A DNA stretch of 38,822 nt from Chloroflexota bacterium. Lineage in GTDB: Bacteria > Chloroflexota > Dehalococcoidia > DSTF01 > RBG-16-68-14. Position numbers and translations under genes: made by a program. The stretch's first letter is position 1, and each line of letters begins with the position of its first letter. Below are positions 1 through 8,510 of this stretch, one piece after another. The DNA lies in the NCBI GenBank assembly GCA_022565155.1, contig JADFKB010000012.1:1-38822 (forward strand), in the 5' to 3' direction. Below the pieces are notes generated by a model that made no database searches, was not told the DNA's origin, and saw nothing but the letters and a program-made list of their open reading frames with translations.

Positions 1-2
1 AG

Positions 3-575
3 AAAGCCTTTTTAGAATTTATAAACGGTAAAGGTACACCACTTACACTTAAAGACTACGTCACCAAATATCAAGGTCATAGTAACAAAGAAAATTTCCC
101 AGCGATCTTTGGTAAAAAACTTTCAAAGAAAGAGATTGTATCTTTTACAAATGAAAAGGAAGAGGTGTATAGAAGAATGTATACACAGGTGGAACCATTA
201 GGAGGCTTTTTAGAAATATTGGATAAAGCAAAGTCAATGGGTTTAAAGATAGCCTTGGCGACTTTAGCCCCGAAACAAAATCGGGATTATATTATAGATA
301 AATTAAATTTAAGAGGGGTATTTGATGTGATTGTGGGAGATGAGGGTGTTTCTAAAGGCAAGCCAGACCTGGAAATATATTTAAGTACAGCAAAAGAGCT
401 TGGTATTGACCCAAAAGACTGTTTAGTATTTGAAGATTCTATTCCTGGAGTACAATCTGCAAAAAGAGCAGGTATGAAAGTAGTTGCTCTTTCCACCACC
501 CATCAACCCACAGATCTTACCGAAGCGGATTTTATCATACCCAATTTTTCAGAGGTAGATCTAACCTCTTTTTAG
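3..575 (+). CDS. HAD-superfamily hydrolase (beta-phosphoglucomutase-like), 5'-truncated by window edge
   Basis: The frame is open from base 3, so the N-terminus, with the nucleophile DxD motif and part of the cap, lies outside the window. What remains is the C-terminal part of a HAD subfamily IA phosphatase or phosphomutase. It has motif II in LATLAP, the motif III lysine in KGKPDLEIY, and motif IV acidic residues in VFEDSIPGV followed by the usual QSAKRAGMKVVAL. These enzymes act on small phosphorylated metabolites in the cytoplasm; the substrate cannot be read from here. The gene is AT-rich, with many AAA, ATA and TTA codons, unlike every other gene in the window, which suggests foreign origin or a chimeric join. 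An internal ATG at 165 exists, but the homologous sequence continues upstream of it. Confidence 0.8.
   Translation, partial: KAFLEFINGKGTPLTLKDYVTKYQGHSNKENFPAIFGKKLSKKEIVSFTNEKEEVYRRMYTQVEPLGGFLEILDKAKSMGLKIALATLAPKQNRDYIIDKLNLRGVFDVIVGDEGVSKGKPDLEIYLSTAKELGIDPKDCLVFEDSIPGVQSAKRAGMKVVALSTTHQPTDLTEADFIIPNFSEVDLTSF
551..573 (+). terminator. Rho-independent terminator overlapping the end of the HAD gene
   Basis: AGAGGT at 551-556 and ACCTCT at 564-569 form a 6-bp stem with a 7-nt loop. A run of five T (569-573) follows, which runs into the TAG stop of the HAD gene. This is a classic intrinsic-terminator layout and separates the HAD gene from the desaturase. Confidence 0.6.
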
Positions 576-581
576 CAAACC

Positions 582-610
582 ACGACAAAATTGATTTTGA
601 GATCTATAAT
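582..610 (+). promoter_or_regulatory. possible sigma-70 type promoter for the desaturase
   Basis: TATAAT at 605-610 lies 17 nt after ACGACA (582-587, four of six matches to TTGACA). It would give a leader of about 105 nt before the desaturase ATG at 722. The region is AT-rich, so chance matches are likely. Confidence 0.2.
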
Positions 611-721
611 AGATTTAGTATTTCTTGCTAAGAGAGAAGTTTAATTGAAACAAAAATAGTAGGAAGGGGTCTGCACGTTAACAATCCGTAAATAGTAGCT
701 AAAGTAAGGAGAGATACCAAC

Positions 722-1792
722 ATGGTTAGAGCATATACCGTTGACAGTCAAGTCGCATTCGTCGACCCAGCGACAAACCCCGCCGTTCTGCAGCAAGAGG
801 ACTATGCCGAGCTAAAGCGTCGTATCGTCGCCGCGGGACTGCTCAAGAAACAGCCGGGCTACTACGTCTTCAACGCCTCGGTTCGACTCGCACTCCTGGG
901 CACGAGCATCGCGCTCCTGTTCATCATCAGCAGCCTCTGGTTGCAGCTGCTCAATGCCGCGTTCCTGGCGTTTGCATTCACACAGGTTGGCTATCTCGGG
1001 CACGACGGCGGCCACCGACAGATCTTCCGCAGCACACATCGTAACGACGTCGTTGGATTGGCGATCAACTTACTGCTCGGCATCGTCCGCACATGGTGGG
1101 TCGATACCCATAACGAGCATCACGCCAACCCCAACGACTTAGAGCTAGATCCGCATACGATGTTGCCCGTGTTCGCCTTCTCCGAAGAACAAGCGCGAAG
1201 TAAGGAAGGAGTCCTACGCCGCATCGTCGGCTATCAGGGCTTCTACTTCTTCCCCATCCTTCTCCTAGAGGGCGTGGGCATGCGCGCGGCCAGCGTTCAG
1301 TTCTTGCTGGCAAGAGAGGTGAGGGGGAAGCGGTGGGAAGTATCGTTGATGGTTCTCCACTTCGTCATCTACTTCAGCCTGCTGTTCTACGCGCTTAGCT
1401 GGTGGCACGCGATGCTCTTCGTTGCCGTCCACCAGTCGCTGTTGGGGCTCTACATGGGCTCCGTCTTTGCGCCGAATCACAAAGGCATGCCCACGTTCAG
1501 CCGCGAAGACAACATCGGCTTCCTGCGCAGGCAGGTTCTGACAAGCCGCAACGTCGTCGGGAATCCGGTGGCCGACTTCTGGTATGGCGGGCTCAACTAC
1601 CAGATCGAGCATCATCTGTTTCCGAGCATGCCGAGGAACAAGCTGAAGGAGGCTCAGCCTATCGTTAGAGCGTTCTGCGAGGAGCGCTCCATCTCCTACA
1701 CGGTAAGCGGCGCCTTCCGCTCGAACGTCGAGATCCTTCAGTTCTTGCACCAGGTGAGCGCGTCGCTGCGACGCAACCCCCACAGCGCCTAG
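722..1792 (+). CDS. membrane fatty acid desaturase
   Basis: Integral-membrane diiron desaturase of 356 aa, the usual family length. It would introduce a double bond into an acyl chain (acyl-lipid or acyl-CoA) at the cytoplasmic membrane. The three histidine boxes that bind the two irons are present: HDGGH at 94-98, HNEHH at 130-134 and QIEHH at 294-298. The Q in the third box is typical of the front-end/delta-6-like group, though here there is no cytochrome b5 domain. Hydrophobic segments lie around 56-90, 110-122, 170-185 and 205-245. AGGAGAG eight bases before the ATG supports the start. The upstream leader is AT-rich, but the coding sequence turns GC-rich within a few codons. It seems monocistronic. 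The position and stereochemistry of the double bond cannot be predicted. Confidence 0.9.
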   Translation: MVRAYTVDSQVAFVDPATNPAVLQQEDYAELKRRIVAAGLLKKQPGYYVFNASVRLALLGTSIALLFIISSLWLQLLNAAFLAFAFTQVGYLGHDGGHRQIFRSTHRNDVVGLAINLLLGIVRTWWVDTHNEHHANPNDLELDPHTMLPVFAFSEEQARSKEGVLRRIVGYQGFYFFPILLLEGVGMRAASVQFLLAREVRGKRWEVSLMVLHFVIYFSLLFYALSWWHAMLFVAVHQSLLGLYMGSVFAPNHKGMPTFSREDNIGFLRRQVLTSRNVVGNPVADFWYGGLNYQIEHHLFPSMPRNKLKEAQPIVRAFCEERSISYTVSGAFRSNVEILQFLHQVSASLRRNPHSA

Positions 1793-2276
1793 CGCTAGAA
1801 GTCCCGCGGCTTCCCATCATGCGATGGTGGACGATCCAGATCGCCAGAACATGGGAGAGCTAGGCACGCCCGATTCGTTCGCACGAAAAACGTTCTGCTT
1901 AGCTCTGGACGAACGCAGATGCTCTTCAGCAAGCGCCAGAACGAGATCGTCGCGCCCAAGGATGCAACTGCCCGTCGACACGCCGCCGGAGGGCCTGCCC
2001 GCCGCAGGAGGGCGCGGGGCCCCGTCTCCCGCTCCACAGAATCAACCGCCAGCGCAGATGCCCCGGCTCAGCTCCCTGCCGCCAGAGGGTGAGGCCCGCT
2101 GCCGCCAATTCGACCAGCGTACCACACAAGCGAGGCTCCCCTTTCCAGACCGTCACTAGCCGTTCGTATGGTCGGCAAGCTAGCTGACCCACTATCCTCT
2201 CTCGTATGATAGGATGCGCTATGAGAGAGCCTTTCCTCCTCCAAGCATGGCTGAAGGTAATTCCCGAGGGTTGCTG
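1793..2276. other. intergenic region without a convincing gene
   Basis: Short open frames on both strands here have arginine/proline-rich, low-complexity translations and no ribosome site. I see no gene. An imperfect hairpin (CTCTCTCGTA at 2197-2206 against TATGAGAGAG at 2220-2229, one G-T pair, 13-nt loop) lies just before the kinase gene. It could be part of its leader. Confidence 0.5.
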
Positions 2277-5200
2277 GTGAACTGTCCTAGCTGCGGCCAC
2301 GAGAACCGGCCTGACCGCAAGTTCTGCGGCCAGTGCGGCGCCGAGTTAGCCGTCGCTTGCCCGGCTTGCGGCACGCAGCCTGAGCCCGGCGAGCTGTTCT
2401 GTGGCCAGTGCGGCGCTCCATTAGAAAAGGCCGCAACGCCGTCCTCGGCTACTCCGGCTCCTTCGGCCCAGCCAGCGGTAGCTCTAGGTACGTCCTTCAA
2501 CGAAGGCCGCTACCAGGTCAAGAGCTTCCTTGGCGAGGGCGGGCGAAAGCGCGTCTACCTGGCTCACGATGACCGGCTCGACCGAGACGTGGCAATCGCC
2601 GTAATCAAGACGGAGGGGCTCGACGAGGCCGGACGGTCGCGTGTACGCCGCGAGGCCCAGGCGATGGGTCGCCTCGGCGACCATCCCCACATCGTCACGG
2701 TGTTCGACATCGGTGAGGAGAGCGGGGAGCCCTACATCGTTTCGCAGTACATGCCGGGCGGCGACCTTGACGTGCTCATCCAGGAAGCGCCCAACCGGCA
2801 ACTCCCTATCGAGGACGCGATCCGGCTAGCCGCGGAGATCTGCGCTGGTCTAGACCACGCCCACTCACGCAGCATCATCCATAGGGACATCAAGCCGGGC
2901 AACATCTGGCTCGCCGAAGACGGCACAGCCATGATCGGGGATTTCGGCCTCGCCGTGGCGCTAGACAAATCGCGGCTCACCATGGCGGGCATGATGGTTG
3001 GTACCGTCGGCTACATGCCGCCTGAGCAGGCGCTAGGGCGGGATACGGACGCGTCCAGCGATCTCTATTCGTTAGGATGCGTGCTGTACGAAATGGTGAC
3101 CGGTCAGCCGCCGTTCACGGGCCAGGACTCCGTCGCGGTCATCTCCCAGCACATCAACACCCCGCCGACGGCGCCCTCGTACCATAACTCAGAGATACCG
3201 AGGGTCCTGGAGGTGCTGATCATGCGTCTGCTTGCCAAGTCACCCGACGACAGGCCCGCATCGGCGGCTGACGTGGCGACTGAGTTACGGCGAATATCGA
3301 GCAGCGCCAGCCTGGTCACGTCCGTTGAACAGCCTATGGTCATTACCGGCGCTGGTGCGCTCCAGAGCATACCGTGGGGCCGGTTCGTCGGCAGGCAAGA
3401 GGAGATGTCACAGCTCAAGGCAGTGCTGGAGACTGCGCTCTCCGGCCAGGGATCAATCATCATGCTCGCGGGAGAGCCCGGCATCGGCAAGTCACGCCTG
3501 GCGAAGGAGTTCACGGTCTACGCTGGCCTTCGGGGCGCACAGATCCTCAACGGGCGTAGTTTCGAGTCCGAGGCCAGCATCCCCTACCACCCGTTCATCC
3601 AGGCGATCCAGCAGTACGTGCGCACCCGGCCCGAAGACGAACTCCGGCAGGAGTTAGGGGCCGATGCGCCGGAGATCGCCAGGATGGTCTCAGAGGTGCG
3701 GCAGCGCCTTCCGGATATTCCTGAGGTCCCGCCGCAGCAAGGCGAGACCGACCGCCAGCGGATGTTCGATAGCGTCTGTAATTTCATTTGCAACGCGGCG
3801 CGAGCCAATCCAGTCGTGCTTTTGCTCGATGACCTCCAGTGGGCGGACGAATCTTCCCTTGCGATGCTGAGACACGTAGCGAGGGGTATCTCCGCGGACC
3901 GCGTGATCATCCTTGGCTGCTATCGCGATGTGGAGCTGGAGGACAACCACCCGCTCGTCGAGGCGATCGCGGAGCTTCGACGCGAACCCCTCTACCAGCG
4001 GATCGTCGTCAAGGGGCTCCCCATTAGTGACGTCCAGGCGCTCTTGTCGACGCTCGGTGAACAAGAAGTGCCGGCAGAGTTCGTGCAAGAGATCCACGGT
4101 GCGACGGAAGGCAACCCTCTCTTCATCGAGGAGATCCTCAGAAGCCTGGTTGAGGAGGGCCAGCTCGTCTTGGAGGAGGGCCAGTGGGTGAGTGGGACCG
4201 GAGCACTGCCCGAATGGGACATTCCCGAGGGAATCCGCGAGGTCGTCAAGCGCCGCATTTCCCGGCTCAGTGAGGAGTGCCTCAGCATTCTCACGCCGGC
4301 GTCAGCCATGCCCGCCGGGTTCACGTTCGATGTGCTGAAGGAGGTGACCGGCGAGGACGAAGACCGGCTGCTCGACTTGCTGGATGAAGCGCTGCGCGCC
4401 CAGGTTATCCGCGAACGGAAGAAGGTAGGTTCGCGTGGCACAGGCACCTACGAGCTGGCGCACACAGCCCTGCGCCACACCATCTACGGTGAGCTGAGCG
4501 CTCCGCGTGCGGTGCGCCTCCACCGCCGCATCGGCGAGGCGATTGAGCGAGTATACGAGTCGAGCGTGGAGCCGCACCTGGCGGACCTGGCCTACCACTT
4601 CTTCCGCGCCGCATCCGCCGAAGACGTCGACAAGGCGATCGAGTACGGCCGTCGAGCCGGGGAGCGGGCCACGGCGCTGCTGGCGTATGAGGAAGCCGCC
4701 CGCTCCTACCGTTTGGCCCTGCGCGCGGTTGAGCTACGGACACTGCCGTTGTCGGCTCTTGTGCGCCGGGCGACAAGTGACGAAGGCGACGACGAGCGCT
4801 GCCGTCTGTTGCTCGCTCTCGGTGAAGCGGAGACAAAGGCCGGTCAGGGCGACCAGGCGGTGGAGGTCATCGAGCAGGCTCTACCACTCGTGGAGCGGCT
4901 CGATGACGACCTGGCAGCCCGGGCCGCCCTGGCGCACGAGGGGGCCGTGCGCCGCAGCCAGCACGCCTATTCGGGCAGGTCGATCCCCATCCTGAGGAAG
5001 GCGCTTGAACAGTTAGGCGAAGACGACAGCACCGATCGCGCGCGACTTCTTGCCGCCCTGGCGGGCCTGCCGCCAATAGGCATCACAATGGAGGAGCAGA
5101 TCACGATCGGCCGAGAGGCGTTGGCGATCGCCGAACGCGTGCAAGACACACAGGCCGTGCGGACGTCTTACGAGGCTCTTCTTGCCGCCCTCTCCGGACC

Positions 5201-6749
5201 GGAGCATTTGGACGAACGCCTGACCATGGCGCAAGAGCTGATCCGGCTGGGCAGCGAGGCAGGCGACCGTTACGCGGAGCTCTGGGGGCACATCAGGCTC
5301 ATGATCGCCCTCCTCGCCTCCGGCGACGTGGACGGTGTCGACCGTGAGCTGGAGATCATTTATCCGCGGGCGGCCGAAACCCGCGAGCCTGCCTACATCG
5401 GCCGCCGCCCATCGTGGGAGGGCATGCGCGCCGCGATGCAGGGCGAGTGGGACAAGGCTGACCGGCATCTGGAGGAGCTGCTGGCGGCCTTCCAGCAGGT
5501 GCAGGTTGCCTGGCTCTTTCAAGCCGCAACAGTCTTGATGTACGATATCCGTCGCTCTCAGGGCCGGTTGGACGAATTGGAAGGGCCACTCCTCGCAAGC
5601 CAGGAACAGAATCCCAATCCCGCCTACACGGCAGCCCTGGCGACGGTCTACGCTGAGACGGGGCGCAACGCCGACGCTCGAGAACTCCTCGACAGTTTCT
5701 CCGAGGATGACCTGCGGCAGATCCCGCGAGATTGGGTGTTCGGGGTCGCGATCTGCATCCTGATCTTGGCCGCCCGGCGCCTCGCAGATAAGGAACGGGC
5801 GCGAGTTCTCTACGAGTTGCTCCTGCCATATCGAAACCAGCATGTGGTGATCGGCGACGCCGTTCTCTACTTTGGCTCTGCCGTATACAACCTGGGTCTG
5901 GCCGCCGCCACCATGGGTGACTTGGACGAGGCAGAGACGTTCTTCAAGGAAGCGATAGACGCCGAGCGCCGCTGCCGCGCGAGGCCGTATCTAGCCCGCA
6001 GCCAGTACGAGTACGCCGTGGTGCTCGTTGAGCGCGGCGACCCGGCAGACCAGGAGAAGGCGGTCGGTCTCACAAACGATGCGCTGGCAGCGTTTCAGGA
6101 TATGGAAATGAAGACCGACGTGGATCGCGCCGTCGCCCTAAAGCTGCGGCTTCTGGGCATTGACACCAGCGACACCAGGACGTCCATCGAAGCAGTGGCG
6201 GCCACACTCTACGCGGAACAGCCGGACCTGCGCCCGCACACCGCGCCCGACGGCACCGTGACGCTCCTCTTCAGCGACATCGAAGGCTCGACCCCCATCA
6301 ACGAGCGTCTCGGTGACCAGCGTTGGATGGAGCTGCTGCGGGAGCACAACGTCCTGATCCGCGAGCAGCTTCGGAGCCACCAGGGATTCGAAGTCAAGAC
6401 CGAGGGCGACGGATTCATGGTTGCCTTCCAGAGCGCCCGACAGGCCATCGCGTGCGCTGTCGCGATGCAAGGCGCCTTCGCCCAGCGCAACGAATCGGCG
6501 GAGGAGCCAGTAAACATACGCATCGGCCTCCATACCGGCGAGCCAGTAAAGGAGACTGACGACTTCTACGGCAAGGATGTGAACCTTGCCGCCCGCATCG
6601 CGGGCCAGGCATCCGGTGGCGAGATCCTCGTCTCGTCGTTGCTCAAGGAGTTGGCGGACAGCGGCGGCGACATCGCTTTCGGTGAACCGCGGGACGTGGA
6701 GATGAAGGGGCTGTCTGGGACGCAGCGAATCTTCCCGGTCAACTCGTAG
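2277..6749 (+). CDS. zinc-ribbon / Ser-Thr kinase / AAA ATPase / TPR / adenylyl cyclase fusion
   Basis: A cytoplasmic signalling protein of about 1490 aa. Residue numbers use the GTG at 2277, which has GAGGG six bases upstream; ATGs at 2214 and 2247 lack one. Order of domains: two CxxC-CxxC zinc ribbons (Cys 3/6/17/20 and 28/31/42/45), then a Hanks-type kinase (~79-340) with Lys111, HRD Asp204 and DFG Asp222. Next comes a STAND-like AAA module with Walker A GEPGIGKS (399-406) and Walker B LLLDD (Asp518). A long helical TPR-like stretch (~700-1300) follows. A class III cyclase (~1326-1490) closes the protein, with metal aspartates in FSDIEG (1334) and EGDG (1378), plus VKT and DVNLAAR consistent with ATP as substrate. 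The kinase glycine loop is unusual, GEGGRKRVY, lacking the third glycine. No transmembrane segment is seen. Input and targets are unknown. Confidence 0.9.
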   Translation: MNCPSCGHENRPDRKFCGQCGAELAVACPACGTQPEPGELFCGQCGAPLEKAATPSSATPAPSAQPAVALGTSFNEGRYQVKSFLGEGGRKRVYLAHDDRLDRDVAIAVIKTEGLDEAGRSRVRREAQAMGRLGDHPHIVTVFDIGEESGEPYIVSQYMPGGDLDVLIQEAPNRQLPIEDAIRLAAEICAGLDHAHSRSIIHRDIKPGNIWLAEDGTAMIGDFGLAVALDKSRLTMAGMMVGTVGYMPPEQALGRDTDASSDLYSLGCVLYEMVTGQPPFTGQDSVAVISQHINTPPTAPSYHNSEIPRVLEVLIMRLLAKSPDDRPASAADVATELRRISSSASLVTSVEQPMVITGAGALQSIPWGRFVGRQEEMSQLKAVLETALSGQGSIIMLAGEPGIGKSRLAKEFTVYAGLRGAQILNGRSFESEASIPYHPFIQAIQQYVRTRPEDELRQELGADAPEIARMVSEVRQRLPDIPEVPPQQGETDRQRMFDSVCNFICNAARANPVVLLLDDLQWADESSLAMLRHVARGISADRVIILGCYRDVELEDNHPLVEAIAELRREPLYQRIVVKGLPISDVQALLSTLGEQEVPAEFVQEIHGATEGNPLFIEEILRSLVEEGQLVLEEGQWVSGTGALPEWDIPEGIREVVKRRISRLSEECLSILTPASAMPAGFTFDVLKEVTGEDEDRLLDLLDEALRAQVIRERKKVGSRGTGTYELAHTALRHTIYGELSAPRAVRLHRRIGEAIERVYESSVEPHLADLAYHFFRAASAEDVDKAIEYGRRAGERATALLAYEEAARSYRLALRAVELRTLPLSALVRRATSDEGDDERCRLLLALGEAETKAGQGDQAVEVIEQALPLVERLDDDLAARAALAHEGAVRRSQHAYSGRSIPILRKALEQLGEDDSTDRARLLAALAGLPPIGITMEEQITIGREALAIAERVQDTQAVRTSYEALLAALSGPEHLDERLTMAQELIRLGSEAGDRYAELWGHIRLMIALLASGDVDGVDRELEIIYPRAAETREPAYIGRRPSWEGMRAAMQGEWDKADRHLEELLAAFQQVQVAWLFQAATVLMYDIRRSQGRLDELEGPLLASQEQNPNPAYTAALATVYAETGRNADARELLDSFSEDDLRQIPRDWVFGVAICILILAARRLADKERARVLYELLLPYRNQHVVIGDAVLYFGSAVYNLGLAAATMGDLDEAETFFKEAIDAERRCRARPYLARSQYEYAVVLVERGDPADQEKAVGLTNDALAAFQDMEMKTDVDRAVALKLRLLGIDTSDTRTSIEAVAATLYAEQPDLRPHTAPDGTVTLLFSDIEGSTPINERLGDQRWMELLREHNVLIREQLRSHQGFEVKTEGDGFMVAFQSARQAIACAVAMQGAFAQRNESAEEPVNIRIGLHTGEPVKETDDFYGKDVNLAARIAGQASGGEILVSSLLKELADSGGDIAFGEPRDVEMKGLSGTQRIFPVNS

Positions 6750-6756
6750 CGCCGAG

Positions 6757-6996
6757 GCTTCCACGACCGAGCGTTGGGATCGCGCGCTGGCCAACGATCC
6801 GCCTCTGCTCCCGTGCGATGAGCCGACAGGCGCGCTGGATACCGAGAACGGCGACCGCGTGATGGATGCCCTGTTCCAGGCCCAGGCAGAGCTCCGCACG
6901 GCCGTCGTTATCGTCACGCATGACCCACGCGTCGCCGAGCGGGCGAACCGCATACTGGTGATGACCGACGGGCGGTTCGCGCCAGCGGGCGACTGA
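6757..6996 (+). pseudogene. C-terminal fragment of an ABC-transporter ATPase (LolD/MacB type)
   Basis: An open frame directly after the kinase-cyclase gene reads RALANDPPLLPCDEPTGALD and continues through VVIVTHDPRVAER to a TGA at 6994-6996. This is the Walker B / D-loop / H-loop end of an ABC ATPase of the lipoprotein-export or macrolide-export family, which normally has ~230 aa. Walker A, the Q-loop and the complete LSGGQ signature are absent, and there is no start codon or ribosome site. Homology begins abruptly about 35 bases after the preceding stop. It is a remnant, with no partner permease nearby. Confidence 0.8.
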
Positions 6997-7263
6997 GGGC
7001 TGTCGTCAGTTCGAACCCCGACGCCGTTCGCCGGGACCCCCGTACTAACGACGCAAGCTAGCCATTTCAGCCAAGGCATGCTACAGTGCTTGCAACAAGC
7101 CCATCGTCTTCGACCCGCAGGCGAAGATTCCCACCTTCCTTCTGCACTCGGTGGCCAAGACGTGAGTCAGAAGGTTCCTATTCACAGACACCTAGCACAC
7201 CGTCACCCCGGCGCCCGACCGTGTGAGAGGTCGCCCCGAGGGCCACGCGCAAGCTGGGCAAGA
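6997..7263. other. intergenic, no gene seen
   Basis: No supported gene. At about 7004-7025 there is a short T-arm-like string (AGTTCGAACCCC). It resembles the tRNA-Gly-like remnants described elsewhere in this window, but no acceptor stem or CCA follows, so it is not called. Confidence 0.4.
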
Positions 7264-7346
7264 GCGCCGCTTAGGCAGCGGCGCGAATAACCAGCGCCCA
7301 CGGGGCGCGCGTCAGAGAAAGAGTACTTAGGACGCCGACCGGCGTC
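7264..7346 (+). promoter_or_regulatory. structured 5' leader of the cold-shock gene
   Basis: Three perfect hairpins lie in 83 bases before the csp gene. They are GCGCCGC/GCGGCGC (7264-7270 with 7278-7284), GCGCCC/GGGCGC (7294-7299 with 7303-7308) and GACGCC/GGCGTC (7331-7336 with 7341-7346). The last ends about 12 bases before the ribosome site. Cold-shock genes often have long structured leaders that control translation with temperature; that role here is inferred. No T-run follows any of the stems, so they are not obvious terminators. Confidence 0.45.
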
Positions 7347-7372
7347 CACGTAGGTTCCAAGGAGGAACAGAC

Positions 7373-7588
7373 ATGGCGACAGGAAACATCACCAGGATCG
7401 TTCGTGATCGAGGGTTCGGCTTCATCCAGACTTCGGACAGCACGGAGGAAGTCTTCTTCCACAGCAGTTCAGTCGACCAGCCCACCTTCGATGAGCTGAA
7501 CGAAGGCCAGACAGTCGAGTTCGACATCGAGCCCGACCCCAAGCAGCCGAATCGAAGCCGCGCCGCCCACGTACGGCTCAGTAGCTGA
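7373..7588 (+). CDS. cold-shock domain protein (CspA family)
   Basis: A 71-aa single cold-shock domain, the standard length. It binds single-stranded RNA/DNA and melts RNA structure. RNP1 is GFGFIQ (residues ~21-26) and RNP2 is VFFHSS (~34-39), with the usual GxITRI start. A strong ribosome site, AAGGAGG, lies before the ATG. It follows a hairpin-rich leader, and only 22 bases separate its stop from the acyl-ACP desaturase, so the two may share a transcript. That would link RNA chaperoning with membrane unsaturation, as expected for a cold response. One difference from E. coli CspA is a slightly more acidic C-terminal half. Confidence 0.93.
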   Translation: MATGNITRIVRDRGFGFIQTSDSTEEVFFHSSSVDQPTFDELNEGQTVEFDIEPDPKQPNRSRAAHVRLSS

Positions 7589-7610
7589 GAGAACGCGAGC
7601 TAGACGCAAG

Positions 7611-8510
7611 ATGTCCGACGTACCGTTGCTGCCCTCGCTCGAACCCGAGGTCGCGCGGCTGCTCGCGCGGCACAACGAGGCCTCGGCCCGCATCGACTGG
7701 TCGTATCGTGAGTTCTTGCCGCTGGAAGCGCTGCATGCGCCCAGCGACACCCCTCCCCTCTCGGATCTAGCGTACACCGCCGTCGAGACCGCACTCCTCA
7801 CCGAAGCAAACCTCCCCTGGTACACCGCCGTCCTCCACGAAGGCCTCCGCGATTCGCTCGCGCCTCTCCAGGAGTTCGTCCGCGTCTGGACCTCGGAGGA
7901 AGATCAGCATTCCACGCTGCTCGAGACATACTTGCTTCTTACCGACAACGGAGACCACGCAGAGCGCGGCCGGCGGCGCAAGGCCGTGCTGGCCAGCGGC
8001 TGGTCACATCAGCTTGAAGGCGCCTTCGAGGCCATGGTCTACACCACGATTCAGGAGCTGGCCACTCAGGTGTTCTACATATGCACAGCCCGCGTATGCG
8101 AACCCGACGATCCAACCCTCGCGCGTGCGTTGCGCCGAATCGCGAAGGACGAGACCCGACATTACGCGTTCTACAGAGACGTGGTCAAAGCCCATCTCGA
8201 CGCCGACCCTGCCTACGTCATTCCGCTCGTGAACGTGCTCGTCGAATTCCAGATGCCCGGTCGCGTCATGAGCGACTTCGACGAGCGCAGCAGGATGCTC
8301 GCCTCGGAAGGCGTCTTCGGACCCGAGCAGTACCACAACGAAGTCGTTGAAGTAGCATGCTCGTTCTGGAACGTCGACGATCTTGCGTCGGCCCTGCCCG
8401 AGGCGCGGGTGGCTCTCACTCGGTTGAATAGGTATCGGGCGATGCTCCGCAGACTTGCCAAGCACCGCTCCGCTTCGCCGGCTGTTGGTGGTCGGTCGGG
8501 CGTTGGCTAG
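7611..8510 (+). CDS. acyl-ACP desaturase (soluble diiron, DesA type)
   Basis: A 299-aa ferritin-like desaturase that would use reduced ferredoxin and O2 to insert a double bond into an acyl chain held on ACP, in the cytoplasm. The diiron ligands are visible: Glu65 in TEANLPWY, EEDQH (97-100 region) corresponding to EENRH of the plant enzyme, Glu149 in TIQELATQ, and DETRH (Glu181, His184). The family is common in plants and Actinomycetota; the C-terminal ~25 residues are low-complexity. It begins 22 bases after the cold-shock gene with only a weak ribosome site. It is a different fold from the membrane desaturase at 722, so the organism has two unrelated routes to unsaturated chains. Position specificity is not predictable from sequence. 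Confidence 0.88.
   Translation: MSDVPLLPSLEPEVARLLARHNEASARIDWSYREFLPLEALHAPSDTPPLSDLAYTAVETALLTEANLPWYTAVLHEGLRDSLAPLQEFVRVWTSEEDQHSTLLETYLLLTDNGDHAERGRRRKAVLASGWSHQLEGAFEAMVYTTIQELATQVFYICTARVCEPDDPTLARALRRIAKDETRHYAFYRDVVKAHLDADPAYVIPLVNVLVEFQMPGRVMSDFDERSRMLASEGVFGPEQYHNEVVEVACSFWNVDDLASALPEARVALTRLNRYRAMLRRLAKHRSASPAVGGRSGVG

Noticed and set aside
1795-2300. Open frames of 80-124 aa on both strands before the kinase gene
   Set aside because: Arg/Pro-rich composition, no ribosome site and no recognisable motif; they look like GC-rich shadow frames.
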